This document shows, in pieces, positions 15,390 through 21,594 of a DNA stretch of 34,082 nucleotides. Each line of letters opens with the position of its first letter. The first letter of the stretch is position 1. Made by a program: the position numbers and the translations under genes. The notes below the pieces were generated by a model. That model searched no databases. It worked only from the letters and a program-made list of their open reading frames with translations, and was not told where the DNA came from. The stretch is from Pseudonocardia sp. 73-21 (GTDB taxonomy: Bacteria > Actinomycetota > Actinomycetes > Mycobacteriales > Pseudonocardiaceae): assembly GCF_001899645.1 (NCBI RefSeq), contig NZ_MKVV01000096.1:37997-72078 (forward strand). The letters run 5' to 3'.

Positions 15390-15823
15390 TTCGTCCAGAC
15401 CCTGCGGCACCTGGCCTACGCCCCCGACGTCCGGGTCAACCGGGTGATGCTGGGCGACCCGGCTCCGTGGGACCCGCTCGACCTGCCCTTCGACGGGCTG
15501 GACGAGTCGTCGGGCGTGTGGTGGGACCCGGGACGCGCGGCCGTCGCTGGACGAGGTGCTGCGGCTGCGCCGGTCGCCAGGCCACTGTCCGGTCGGTGCT
15601 CGACGCCCTGACCACCGAGCAGCTGGAGGGGAACACGGTGCCGGTGGAGGGCCCGGGGTGGCCCGAGCCCCGCGCCTACCCGGTGCGGGAGTGCCTGCTG
15701 ACCGTCCTCACCGAGGAATGGGAGCACCGCCTCTACGCGGAACGCGACCTCGACGTCCTGACCACGTCCGACGGACGGCACTCCCGTCGCCTAGGTTCTG
15801 ACGAGAGTGCCGTTCGTCGGTGA
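15390..15823 (+). pseudogene. DinB family protein, C-terminal half with frameshifts
   Basis: Similarity to DinB-type proteins moves between frames. 15390 to about 15530 reads FVQTLRHLAYAPDVRVNRVM and LGDPAPWDPLDLPFDG; about 15533-15575 reads ARPSLDEVLRLRR in a second frame; from about 15580 a third frame reads QATVRSVLDALTTEQLEG, PVEGPGWPEPRAYPVRECLL and LTEEWEHRLYAERDL to a stop at 15823. Joined, these make the last ~120 residues of a DinB family protein, so there are at least two indels and the N-terminal part is missing. Its first part differs from the fragment at 15229, so two different DinB genes seem to have been joined by deletion. Confidence 0.7.
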
Positions 15824-15844
15824 TCGAACTCCTGCGAGGTGGAC

Positions 15845-16753
15845 GTGCGTACCGGGCTGATCCTCACGCGAGACCAGCAGAACGTCGCCGACACGGCCCG
15901 CTGGGCCGAGTCGGCCGGGTTCGACCACCTCGCCTCCGGCGAGCACCTGTTCTTCCACGGCGCCACGTCCAACGCGTTCGTGCTGCTCGCCGCGGCCGCC
16001 GGGGCTACGGAGCGGATCCGGCTGCTCACGGCGTTGACGATCCTCCCGGTCTACCCCGCGGTGCTGGCCGCGAAGTTCGCCGCCACGCTCGACCAGGTCT
16101 CCCGTGGGCGACTGGACCTCGGCGTCGGGATCGGCGGGGAGTACGCACCCGAGTTCGAGGCCGTCGGGGTGCCCGTCACCGAGCGCGGACCGCGCACCGA
16201 CGAGGCCCTCGGCGTCCTGTCCAGGCTGTTCGCCGGCGGGAAGGTCGAGTTCGACGGGCGGTTCACGCGGATACCCGGCCTGGAGCTCGACCCGCTGCCC
16301 GTGCAGCGCCCGGGCCCGCCGGTCTGGGTCGGTGGGCGCCAGGACGGGGCGATGCGCCGCGCGGGGCGCCACGGCGACGTCTGGATGCCGTACATGTACA
16401 CGCCCGAGCGACTCGCGGCGAGCGTCGCGCGCGTCACGGAGGTGGCCGCGGAGCACGGGCGCGGGCCGTTGCGCAATGCCATCTTCTGTTGGGGTGCGGT
16501 CGACACCGACCCGGCCCGGGCCCGACGGGACGCGATCGAGGCGGTCGGGGCCACCTATGACCAGGACTTCGAGCCGCTGGCCGACAAGTACCTGCTCACC
16601 GGCACGCCCGACCAGGTGCTGGCCCGGCTCGCCGAGTTCCGGGACGCCGGCGCCGACACGGTGATCTTCGGGCCGCCGCGCGACGCCGACGCGTGGGAGC
16701 GCAGCTCCCGGCTGTTCGCCGAGGAGGTGATCCCGGTCCTGCGCGACCGGTGA
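15845..16753 (+). CDS. LLM class oxidoreductase, F420-dependent type
   Basis: 302 residues from GTG 15845, chosen because GAGG lies 5 nt upstream; a GTG two codons earlier (15839) is also possible. The luciferase-like barrel is evident: TGLILTRDQQNVADTARWAESAGFDHLASGEHLFFHG, RIRLLTALTILPVYPAVLAAKFAATLDQVSRGRLDLGVGIGGEY (conserved 'D-x2-S-x-G-R-x2-L-G-x-G'), PVWVGG, and MRRAGRHGDVWMPYMYTPE. This layout matches the F420-type LLM enzymes (TIGR03619-like). Substrate unknown. It follows the DinB relics and may be transcribed with the SDR-like gene 37 nt downstream. Confidence 0.88.
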   Translation: MRTGLILTRDQQNVADTARWAESAGFDHLASGEHLFFHGATSNAFVLLAAAAGATERIRLLTALTILPVYPAVLAAKFAATLDQVSRGRLDLGVGIGGEYAPEFEAVGVPVTERGPRTDEALGVLSRLFAGGKVEFDGRFTRIPGLELDPLPVQRPGPPVWVGGRQDGAMRRAGRHGDVWMPYMYTPERLAASVARVTEVAAEHGRGPLRNAIFCWGAVDTDPARARRDAIEAVGATYDQDFEPLADKYLLTGTPDQVLARLAEFRDAGADTVIFGPPRDADAWERSSRLFAEEVIPVLRDR

Positions 16754-16790
16754 TCGGTACACCGCCGCGCCCGCCCGCCTTGGACAGGAC

Positions 16791-17453
16791 ATGACTTCCA
16801 TCGCGATCATCGGGGCAGGAGCGGGACTGGGCGCGGCCGTCGCACGGCGGTTCGGCGCGGAGGGCTTCACGGTCGGCCTGGTCTCCCGCAACCAGGAACG
16901 CCTCGACGTCCTGGCCGAGGACCTCGCGAAGGACGGCGTGCGGGCGCAGGGCTTCACGGCCGACGTCCGCGACCCGGCGTCGCTCGCGGCCGCGCTCGAG
17001 CGCGTCACGGAGACGCTCGGCCCGATCGAGGTGCTGCAGTACAGCCCGTTGCCGCAGAAGGACTTCATGCGCCCGGTGCTGGAGACGACGCCCGCCGACC
17101 TGGTCGGACCGGTCGAGTTCTCGATCTACGGCCCGGTCGCCGCGGTGCACCAGGTGCTGCCGGGCATGCGGTTCCTGGGCGAGGGGCGGGGCACGGTGCT
17201 GTTCGTCAACGGCGGGTCGGCCGTGACGCCCGGCAGGAACGTCACCGGCACGTCGGTCGCCTTCGCCGGCCAGGCCGCCTACGCGCAGCTGCTCCACGAG
17301 GTGCTGGGCGAGGAGGGCATCCAGGTGTCACAGCTGATCATCCCGGGCCGGATCATCGCGGGTGACGCCGAGAAGGACCCCGACGTGCTCGCCGGACACC
17401 TGTGGGACCTGCACACGAAGCGCGACCGGTTCCGGTTCGTGGTCGGCGACTGA
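16791..17453 (+). CDS. Atypical SDR-like Rossmann protein lacking the catalytic Tyr-Lys
   Basis: 220 residues from ATG 16791, preceded by GGACAGGAC. The N-terminal half is a normal SDR dinucleotide fold: IAIIGAGAGLGAAVARRF (motif at 8-14), FTVGLVSRNQERL, and FTADVRD. The active-site area does not fit: after VLFVNGGSAV (Ser143) the expected Tyr-x3-Lys is replaced by TSVAFAGQAAYAQLLHE. It is therefore probably a non-classical member, either catalytically different or a binding protein. Such ~220-240 aa SDR proteins occur beside LLM enzymes and regulators in actinobacteria. It could share a transcript with the LLM gene upstream. Confidence 0.82.
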   Translation: MTSIAIIGAGAGLGAAVARRFGAEGFTVGLVSRNQERLDVLAEDLAKDGVRAQGFTADVRDPASLAAALERVTETLGPIEVLQYSPLPQKDFMRPVLETTPADLVGPVEFSIYGPVAAVHQVLPGMRFLGEGRGTVLFVNGGSAVTPGRNVTGTSVAFAGQAAYAQLLHEVLGEEGIQVSQLIIPGRIIAGDAEKDPDVLAGHLWDLHTKRDRFRFVVGD

Positions 17454-17477
17454 CGCGCCGCAGCCCCGTTCACCGGT

Positions 17478-17612
17478 GCCCCCGGGAACGAGGCCCTGAC
17501 CGCCCCTCGGCGCCGGCCCCTCGTGATCGGCCACCGCGGCGCGTCGCGCTACCGTCCGGGGCGCAGGCTGGCCTCCTACGCGCTGGCCGCGCGGAGGGGC
17601 GCCGACCTCGCG
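17478..17612 (+). pseudogene. Glycerophosphodiester phosphodiesterase, N-terminal relic
   Basis: About 45 codons read RRRPLVIGHRGASRYRPGRRLA then SYALAARRGADLA, a clear copy of the GDPD N-terminus (VIGHRGASG-x-x-PENTLASY-x-A-x-x-x-GAD). The essential Glu of the HRGA...PENT motif is lost (PGRR), and right after GADLA the similarity ends and an unrelated promoter follows. The remaining ~300 residues are absent. This is a truncated, decayed gene. Confidence 0.7.
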
Positions 17613-17641
17613 CGGTGCGGAGCTCCTCGCCTGCTGAGGCG

Positions 17642-17655
17642 TATGCTCCCGGGCC
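17642..17655 (+). promoter_or_regulatory. Candidate leaderless promoter of the HD/LuxR gene
   Basis: TATGCT (17642-17647) lies 8 nt before the GTG at 17656, with no ribosome site in between. It sits directly after the GDPD relic. Confidence 0.4.
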
Positions 17656-19227
17656 GTGGATCTCGCCCGGCACGACACCGGGACGGTGTCGGTCGCGGAG
17701 CTCGTGGGCACGTTGTCGCTGTCGGCCGACCTCGGTCTCGGGCAGCCGATGGAGCACGTCGCCCGGGCCTGTCTGATCGCCGTCCGCCTCGCCGAGCTCA
17801 TGGGGCTGTCCGCCGACGACCGGGGGGACACCTACTACCTGGGTCTCCTGGCGTTCGTGGGGTGCACGGCCGACTCCCACGAGTCGGCCGCGCTCTTCGG
17901 TGACGACCTGGAGACGCGGGCCGGCGTGTACGACGTCGAGATCGGCAGCCCGGCGATGCTGGCCTACCTCCTGCGCCGGGCCGCGGGGCACGGGTCCCTG
18001 CTGCACCGGGCGACGGTGCCCGCCCGGCTGCTGGCCACCGGCGGCAGCGGTGTCCGGCCGCTGATGGCCACGCACTGCCAGGTCACGGGCCAGCTGGCCG
18101 CCCGGCTCGGGCTGGGCGAGCGGGTGTGCGGGTGCCTCGAGCAGACCTTCACCCGCTGGGACGGCCGCGGCACGCCGCCGATGCAGGGGGAGCAGATCGC
18201 GCTGCCCACCCGGCTGGTGCAGCTCGCGGACGTGGTCGAGGTGCACCACCGCCACGGCGGCGTCGCCGCCGCGCTGGACGTCGCGCGCCGCCGGGCCGGT
18301 GGCCCCTTCGACCCTGCGGTGGTCGCGGAGCTCGTGCGGCACGGTCCCGTGCTGCTCGACGGGCTGCCGCCCGAGTCGAGCTGGGCCGAGCTGATGGCGG
18401 CCGATCCGACGCCGCGCGCCCTGACCGGGGAGGGGCTGGACGGGGCTCTGGAGGCGCTCGCCGACTTCGTCGACCTCAAGTCGCCGTACTTCGCCGGGCA
18501 CTCCCGTGGCGTCGCCGACCTGGCCGCGGCGGCCGCCCGCCGGGCCGGGCATCCCGAGCCGGAGGTGCGCACCCTGCGTCGGGCCGGGCTGGTGCACGAC
18601 CTGGGCCGGTCCGGCGTGCCCAACACGATCTGGGACAAGCCCGGCCCGCTCACCGCGCTGGAGCGCGAGCGCGTGGAGCTGCACGCCTACTACACCGACC
18701 GGATGCTGCGCCGGGTCCCGGCCCTGGCCGACGTCGGAGCGGTCGCGGCCCTGGCCCACGAGCGGCTCGACGGGTCGGGCTACCACCGCGGCGTCGCCGG
18801 TACCGCCCTGCCGGCCACGGCCCGGTTGCTCGCAGCCGCCTGCTGCTACCACGCGATGACCGAACCTCGGCCGCACCGCCCGGCCCGCACCCCGGACGAG
18901 GCCGCCCGCGAGCTGCGGGCCGAGGGGCGCGCCGGACGGCTGGACGCCGGGGCCGTCGAGGCCGTGCTGGGCAGCGCGGGACACCGCCCCCGTCGCGCGG
19001 CGGGCGGGCCGGCCGGGCTGACCCCGCGCGAGATCGAGGTACTGGCGCTGCTGGCCCGGGCGGCCTCGACGCGCCAGATCGCGCGCCGGCTGGGCATCAC
19101 CCCGAAGACGGCCGGCAACCACATCGAGCGGATCTACCTCAAGATCGGGGTCAACACCCGGGCCGCGGCCGCCCTGTTCGCGATGCAGCACGGTCTGCTG
19201 GGCAGCCTGGAGCCCGTCGAACCCTGA
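17656..19227 (+). CDS. HD-domain (HD-GYP-like) phosphohydrolase with C-terminal LuxR HTH
   Basis: 523 residues from GTG 17656. Two HD-type modules are followed by a DNA-binding domain. The first (about 10-255) is degenerate: no His-Asp pair, but FTRWDGRGTPPMQGEQIALPTRLVQLADVVEVHHR keeps the HD-GYP second-half pattern. The second (about 275-420) has GHSRGVADLAAAAARR, the HD motif LVHDLGRSGVPNTIWDKPGPL, AHERLDGSGYHRG (GYP-like, with GYH) and LLAAACCYHAMTEPRP. Residues 455-515 are a LuxR HTH (LTPREIEVLALLARAASTRQIARRLGITPKTAGNHIERIY). The architecture is a known actinobacterial regulator type; c-di-GMP or nucleotide hydrolysis is unproven. The next gene may be its target, since a palindrome lies at the junction. 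Confidence 0.85.
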   Translation: MDLARHDTGTVSVAELVGTLSLSADLGLGQPMEHVARACLIAVRLAELMGLSADDRGDTYYLGLLAFVGCTADSHESAALFGDDLETRAGVYDVEIGSPAMLAYLLRRAAGHGSLLHRATVPARLLATGGSGVRPLMATHCQVTGQLAARLGLGERVCGCLEQTFTRWDGRGTPPMQGEQIALPTRLVQLADVVEVHHRHGGVAAALDVARRRAGGPFDPAVVAELVRHGPVLLDGLPPESSWAELMAADPTPRALTGEGLDGALEALADFVDLKSPYFAGHSRGVADLAAAAARRAGHPEPEVRTLRRAGLVHDLGRSGVPNTIWDKPGPLTALERERVELHAYYTDRMLRRVPALADVGAVAALAHERLDGSGYHRGVAGTALPATARLLAAACCYHAMTEPRPHRPARTPDEAARELRAEGRAGRLDAGAVEAVLGSAGHRPRRAAGGPAGLTPREIEVLALLARAASTRQIARRLGITPKTAGNHIERIYLKIGVNTRAAAALFAMQHGLLGSLEPVEP

Positions 19228-19275
19228 GGAGAACTCCTCATGTCCCGGGTCGGTGGCGTCCCTAGCGTCGTGGTC
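19225..19275 (+). promoter_or_regulatory. Promoter of SnoaL/DsrE pair with short palindrome
   Basis: TGAGGAG-AA-CTCCTCA (19225-19240) has 7-bp perfect arms and a 2-nt centre, and begins at the stop codon of the HD/LuxR gene. TAGCGT (19263-19268) lies 7 nt before ATG 19276. The palindrome sits at the -35 position of this predicted promoter. Such a tight palindrome suits a protein-binding site better than an RNA hairpin. Confidence 0.5.
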
Positions 19276-19671
19276 ATGAACCCGACCCTCGCCGATCCGT
19301 CGCCCGGTGCCGCACTGATCCACGCCCTCGCGGGCGCCGACCGGGACGCCGCCCGCGGGCTGCTCGCCCCCGACCTCGTCTTCCGTGCGCTGCTACCGCC
19401 GCTCGTCGTCGAGCTCGACGACCGCGAGCGCGTCCTGGACCTGCTCGCCGGCTGGTTCCCCCCGGGCGGGGTCGAGGAGCTGGAGGAGGTCGGGTCCGGC
19501 ACCGTCCTCGACCGGCACCGGGTCTCCTACCGGGTGCGCTGGCACGACGCGGCCGGCGACCGGTTCGTCTTCGAGCAGCAGGCCTACTACGACGTCGGCG
19601 ACGCCGGGATCACCTGGATGCACCTGCTGTGCACCGGCCACCGGTCGCTGCCGGAAAAGGGGGAGCGGTGA
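19276..19671 (+). CDS. SnoaL-like/NTF2-fold protein
   Basis: 131 residues from ATG 19276, chosen because TAGCGT stands exactly 7 nt upstream; an ATG at 19240 would add 12 residues but begins inside the palindrome. Sequence pattern: ALIHALAGADRDAARGLLAPDLVFRALLPP, VLDLLAGWFP, and curved strands VSYRVRWHDAAGDRFVFEQQAYYDVGDAGITWMHLLCTG, as in SnoaL-like nuclear-transport-factor-2 folds. No catalytic residues can be assigned. Its stop overlaps the next ATG (TGATG), so it is translated together with the DsrE-like protein. Confidence 0.75.
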   Translation: MNPTLADPSPGAALIHALAGADRDAARGLLAPDLVFRALLPPLVVELDDRERVLDLLAGWFPPGGVEELEEVGSGTVLDRHRVSYRVRWHDAAGDRFVFEQQAYYDVGDAGITWMHLLCTGHRSLPEKGER

Positions 19672-20036
19672 TGGGCAACAAGGCGGTGGTCAGCCTGGCG
19701 AGCGGGCTGGAGGACGCGGAGCGCGTCACGGTCGCGTTCCTGATGGCGGTGGGGGCCGCCGAGCAGGGCCGGCCCACGATGATGTTCCTGTCCAAGGAGG
19801 CCGTCCGGCTCGCGACGCCGGGCGTGGCGGTGGCCACCGCGTGCGAGGGATGCCCGCCGTTGACGGAGCTGCTCGACCGCTACCAGGCGGCGGGTGGCCG
19901 CTACCTGGTCTGCCCGATCTGCGTCCAGGCGAAGAAGCTCGACGCCGGTGCCCTGATCGACGGCGCCGAGGCCGGCGGGACCGTCGTGCTGTGGAACTGG
20001 ATCGGCGACGAGGACGCCACGACGTTCAGCTTCTGA
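19671..20036 (+). CDS. DsrE family-like protein with two Cys pairs
   Basis: 121 residues from ATG 19671, overlapping the previous stop by one base, with GGGGGAG upstream. The start MGNKAVVSLASGLEDAERVTVAFLMAVGAAEQGRPTMMFLSKEAVRLA is the DsrE/TusD-like alpha/beta fold. It carries Cys58-x2-Cys61 (ACEGCPPL) and Cys81-x2-Cys84 (YLVCPICVQAKKLD). DsrE relatives carry sulfur as a persulfide on a single Cys; two CxxC pairs could instead form a metal or disulfide site. Partner proteins of sulfur relay (TusA, rhodanese) are not adjacent. It is transcribed toward the sarcosine oxidase operon, but a separate promoter follows it. Confidence 0.75.
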   Translation: MGNKAVVSLASGLEDAERVTVAFLMAVGAAEQGRPTMMFLSKEAVRLATPGVAVATACEGCPPLTELLDRYQAAGGRYLVCPICVQAKKLDAGALIDGAEAGGTVVLWNWIGDEDATTFSF

Positions 20037-20065
20037 GCGCATTGACCGCGCCCGGTCGCTACGGC

Positions 20066-20104
20066 TAGCCTGCTGCACAACTGGTATATCAGTTGTGTCG
20101 GAGG
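20066..20104 (+). promoter_or_regulatory. sox operon promoter, near-perfect palindromic operator and ribosome site
   Basis: TAGCCT (20066-20071) is a likely -10. Immediately after, CACAACTG and CAGTTGTG flank a 6-nt GTATAT core (20076-20097), giving 20 of 22 palindromic positions, AT-rich in a GC-rich genome. GGAGG (20100-20104) lies 7 nt before GTG 20112. The palindrome covers the expected transcription start, fitting repression. The FCD-type GntR encoded at the other end of the cluster is the best candidate ligand (inference). Confidence 0.65.
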
Positions 20105-20111
20105 TCAACGC

Positions 20112-21341
20112 GTGGAACAGCCACCGGAGCACCCTGCCTTCCTGTGGCGGACGCCGGACCCGAAACCCGCCTACGACGTCGTGATCGTCGGCGGGGGAGG
20201 GCACGGGCTGGCCACCGCCCACTACCTGGCGCGCAACCACGGCATCACCAACGTGGCGGTGCTGGAGAAGGGCTGGCTCGCGGGCGGCAACATGGCCCGC
20301 AACACCACGCTGATCCGCTCCAACTACCTCTGGGACGAGAGCGCGGCGATCTACGAGCACGCGCTGAAGCTGTGGGAGGGACTGGAGGACGACCTCGGCT
20401 ACCCGATCCTGTTCAGCCAGCGCGGCGTGCTCAACCTCGCCCACACCGAGCAGGACGTGCGCGACAGCGTCCGGCGCGTGGAGGCCAACAAGCTCAACGG
20501 CGTCGACGCCGAGTGGCTCGGCCCCGACGAGGTCGTCAAGATCTGCCCGATCGTCAACGTCTCGGCCGACATCCGCTACCCCGTGCACGGCGCCACCTAC
20601 CAGCCCCGGGCGGGCATCGCGAAGCACGACTACGTGGCCTGGGGCCTCGCCCGCCGCGCCGACGAGGCCGGGATCGACCTCATCCAGGACTGCGAGGTCA
20701 CCGGCTTCACCACCGACGGCAGCCCAGAGAACGGTGGCCGCGTGACGGGGGTGCGCACCACGCGGGGTGACATCTCCTGCGGCACCGTCGCCCTCTGCGC
20801 GGCCGGCCACACCTCGACGCTCACCGACATGCTCGGCATCGGCGTGCCGATCCAGAGCCACCCGTTGCAGGCCCTGGTGTCCGAGCTGCTGGAGCCGGTG
20901 CACCCGACGATCGTGATGTCCAACGCCGTGCACGTCTACGTCTCCCAGGCGCACAAGGGTGAGCTGGTGATGGGCGCCGGGGTCGACTCCTACAACGGCT
21001 ACGGCCAGCGCGGCGCGTTCCACATCATCGAGCGACAGATGGCCGCGGCGGTGGAGCTGTTCCCGGTGTTCGCCCGCGCCCACCTGCTGCGGACGTGGGC
21101 CGGGATCGTCGACGTCACGCCGGACGCGTCGCCGGTGGTGGGCCGCACCCCCTACGAGAACGTCTACCTCAACTGCGGCTGGGGCACCGGCGGGTTCAAG
21201 GCGACGCCGGGCGTCGGCTGGTGCCTGGCCGACACCATCGCCCACGGCGAACCGCACCCGTACATCGCCCCGTTCGGCCTCGACCGTTTCGTCACCGGCG
21301 CGCTCGTGGACGAGCACGGCGCCGCCGCCGTGGCCCACTAG
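20112..21341 (+). CDS. soxB: Sarcosine oxidase beta subunit
   Basis: 409 residues from GTG 20112. N-terminal FAD fold VVIVGGGGHGLATAHYLA (23-40), then NMARNTTLIRSNYLW and QRGVLNLA, and the C-terminal substrate/FAD half with TWAGIVDVTPDASPVVG and LNCGWGTGGFKATPGVGW. His172 in AGIAKHDYVAWGLAR aligns with the His that carries covalent FMN in heterotetrameric sarcosine oxidase. The beta subunit oxidises sarcosine at FAD and passes electrons to FMN and O2. It is the first of five coupled genes, in the order soxB-soxD-soxA-soxG-oxidoreductase; soxD follows after 10 nt. Regulated probably through the palindrome at 20076-20097. Confidence 0.95.
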   Translation: MEQPPEHPAFLWRTPDPKPAYDVVIVGGGGHGLATAHYLARNHGITNVAVLEKGWLAGGNMARNTTLIRSNYLWDESAAIYEHALKLWEGLEDDLGYPILFSQRGVLNLAHTEQDVRDSVRRVEANKLNGVDAEWLGPDEVVKICPIVNVSADIRYPVHGATYQPRAGIAKHDYVAWGLARRADEAGIDLIQDCEVTGFTTDGSPENGGRVTGVRTTRGDISCGTVALCAAGHTSTLTDMLGIGVPIQSHPLQALVSELLEPVHPTIVMSNAVHVYVSQAHKGELVMGAGVDSYNGYGQRGAFHIIERQMAAAVELFPVFARAHLLRTWAGIVDVTPDASPVVGRTPYENVYLNCGWGTGGFKATPGVGWCLADTIAHGEPHPYIAPFGLDRFVTGALVDEHGAAAVAH

Positions 21342-21351
21342 GAGATCTCCC

Positions 21352-21594
21352 GTGCAGCTGATCGAGTGCCCCTGGTGCGGCCCCCGCGAGGAGGTCGAGT
21401 TCCACTACGGCGGGCAGGCCGGCGTCGCATACCCCGACGAGCCCGCCGCACTGTCCGATGAGGACTGGGCCCGCTACGTGTTCTTCCGCGCCAACCCCAA
21501 GGGCTCGTTCACGGAGCGGTGGAGCCACAGCGCGGGCTGCCGGCGCTGGTTCACCGCCGTCCGTGACACCGCGACCTACCGGTTCGCGCGATGA
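21352..21594 (+). CDS. soxD: Sarcosine oxidase delta subunit
   Basis: 80 residues from GTG 21352 with GGAG about 8 nt upstream. It has the compact zinc-binding delta subunit pattern: Cys6-x2-Cys9 (IECPWCGPREEVEFHYGG) with His59 and Cys63 (SHSAGCRRWFTAVRDT), which together bind one zinc in solved heterotetrameric enzymes. Asn-Pro-Lys-Gly and the final aromatic strand also fit. It is a structural subunit packed on the alpha subunit and has no catalytic role of its own. Its stop overlaps the soxA start as ATGA. Confidence 0.95.
   Translation: MQLIECPWCGPREEVEFHYGGQAGVAYPDEPAALSDEDWARYVFFRANPKGSFTERWSHSAGCRRWFTAVRDTATYRFAR

Noticed and set aside
19240..19275. Upstream ATG at 19240 as start of the SnoaL-like gene
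   Set aside because: It begins within the TGAGGAG-AA-CTCCTCA palindrome and adds 12 residues without family similarity; the ATG at 19276 has a correctly spaced TAGCGT.
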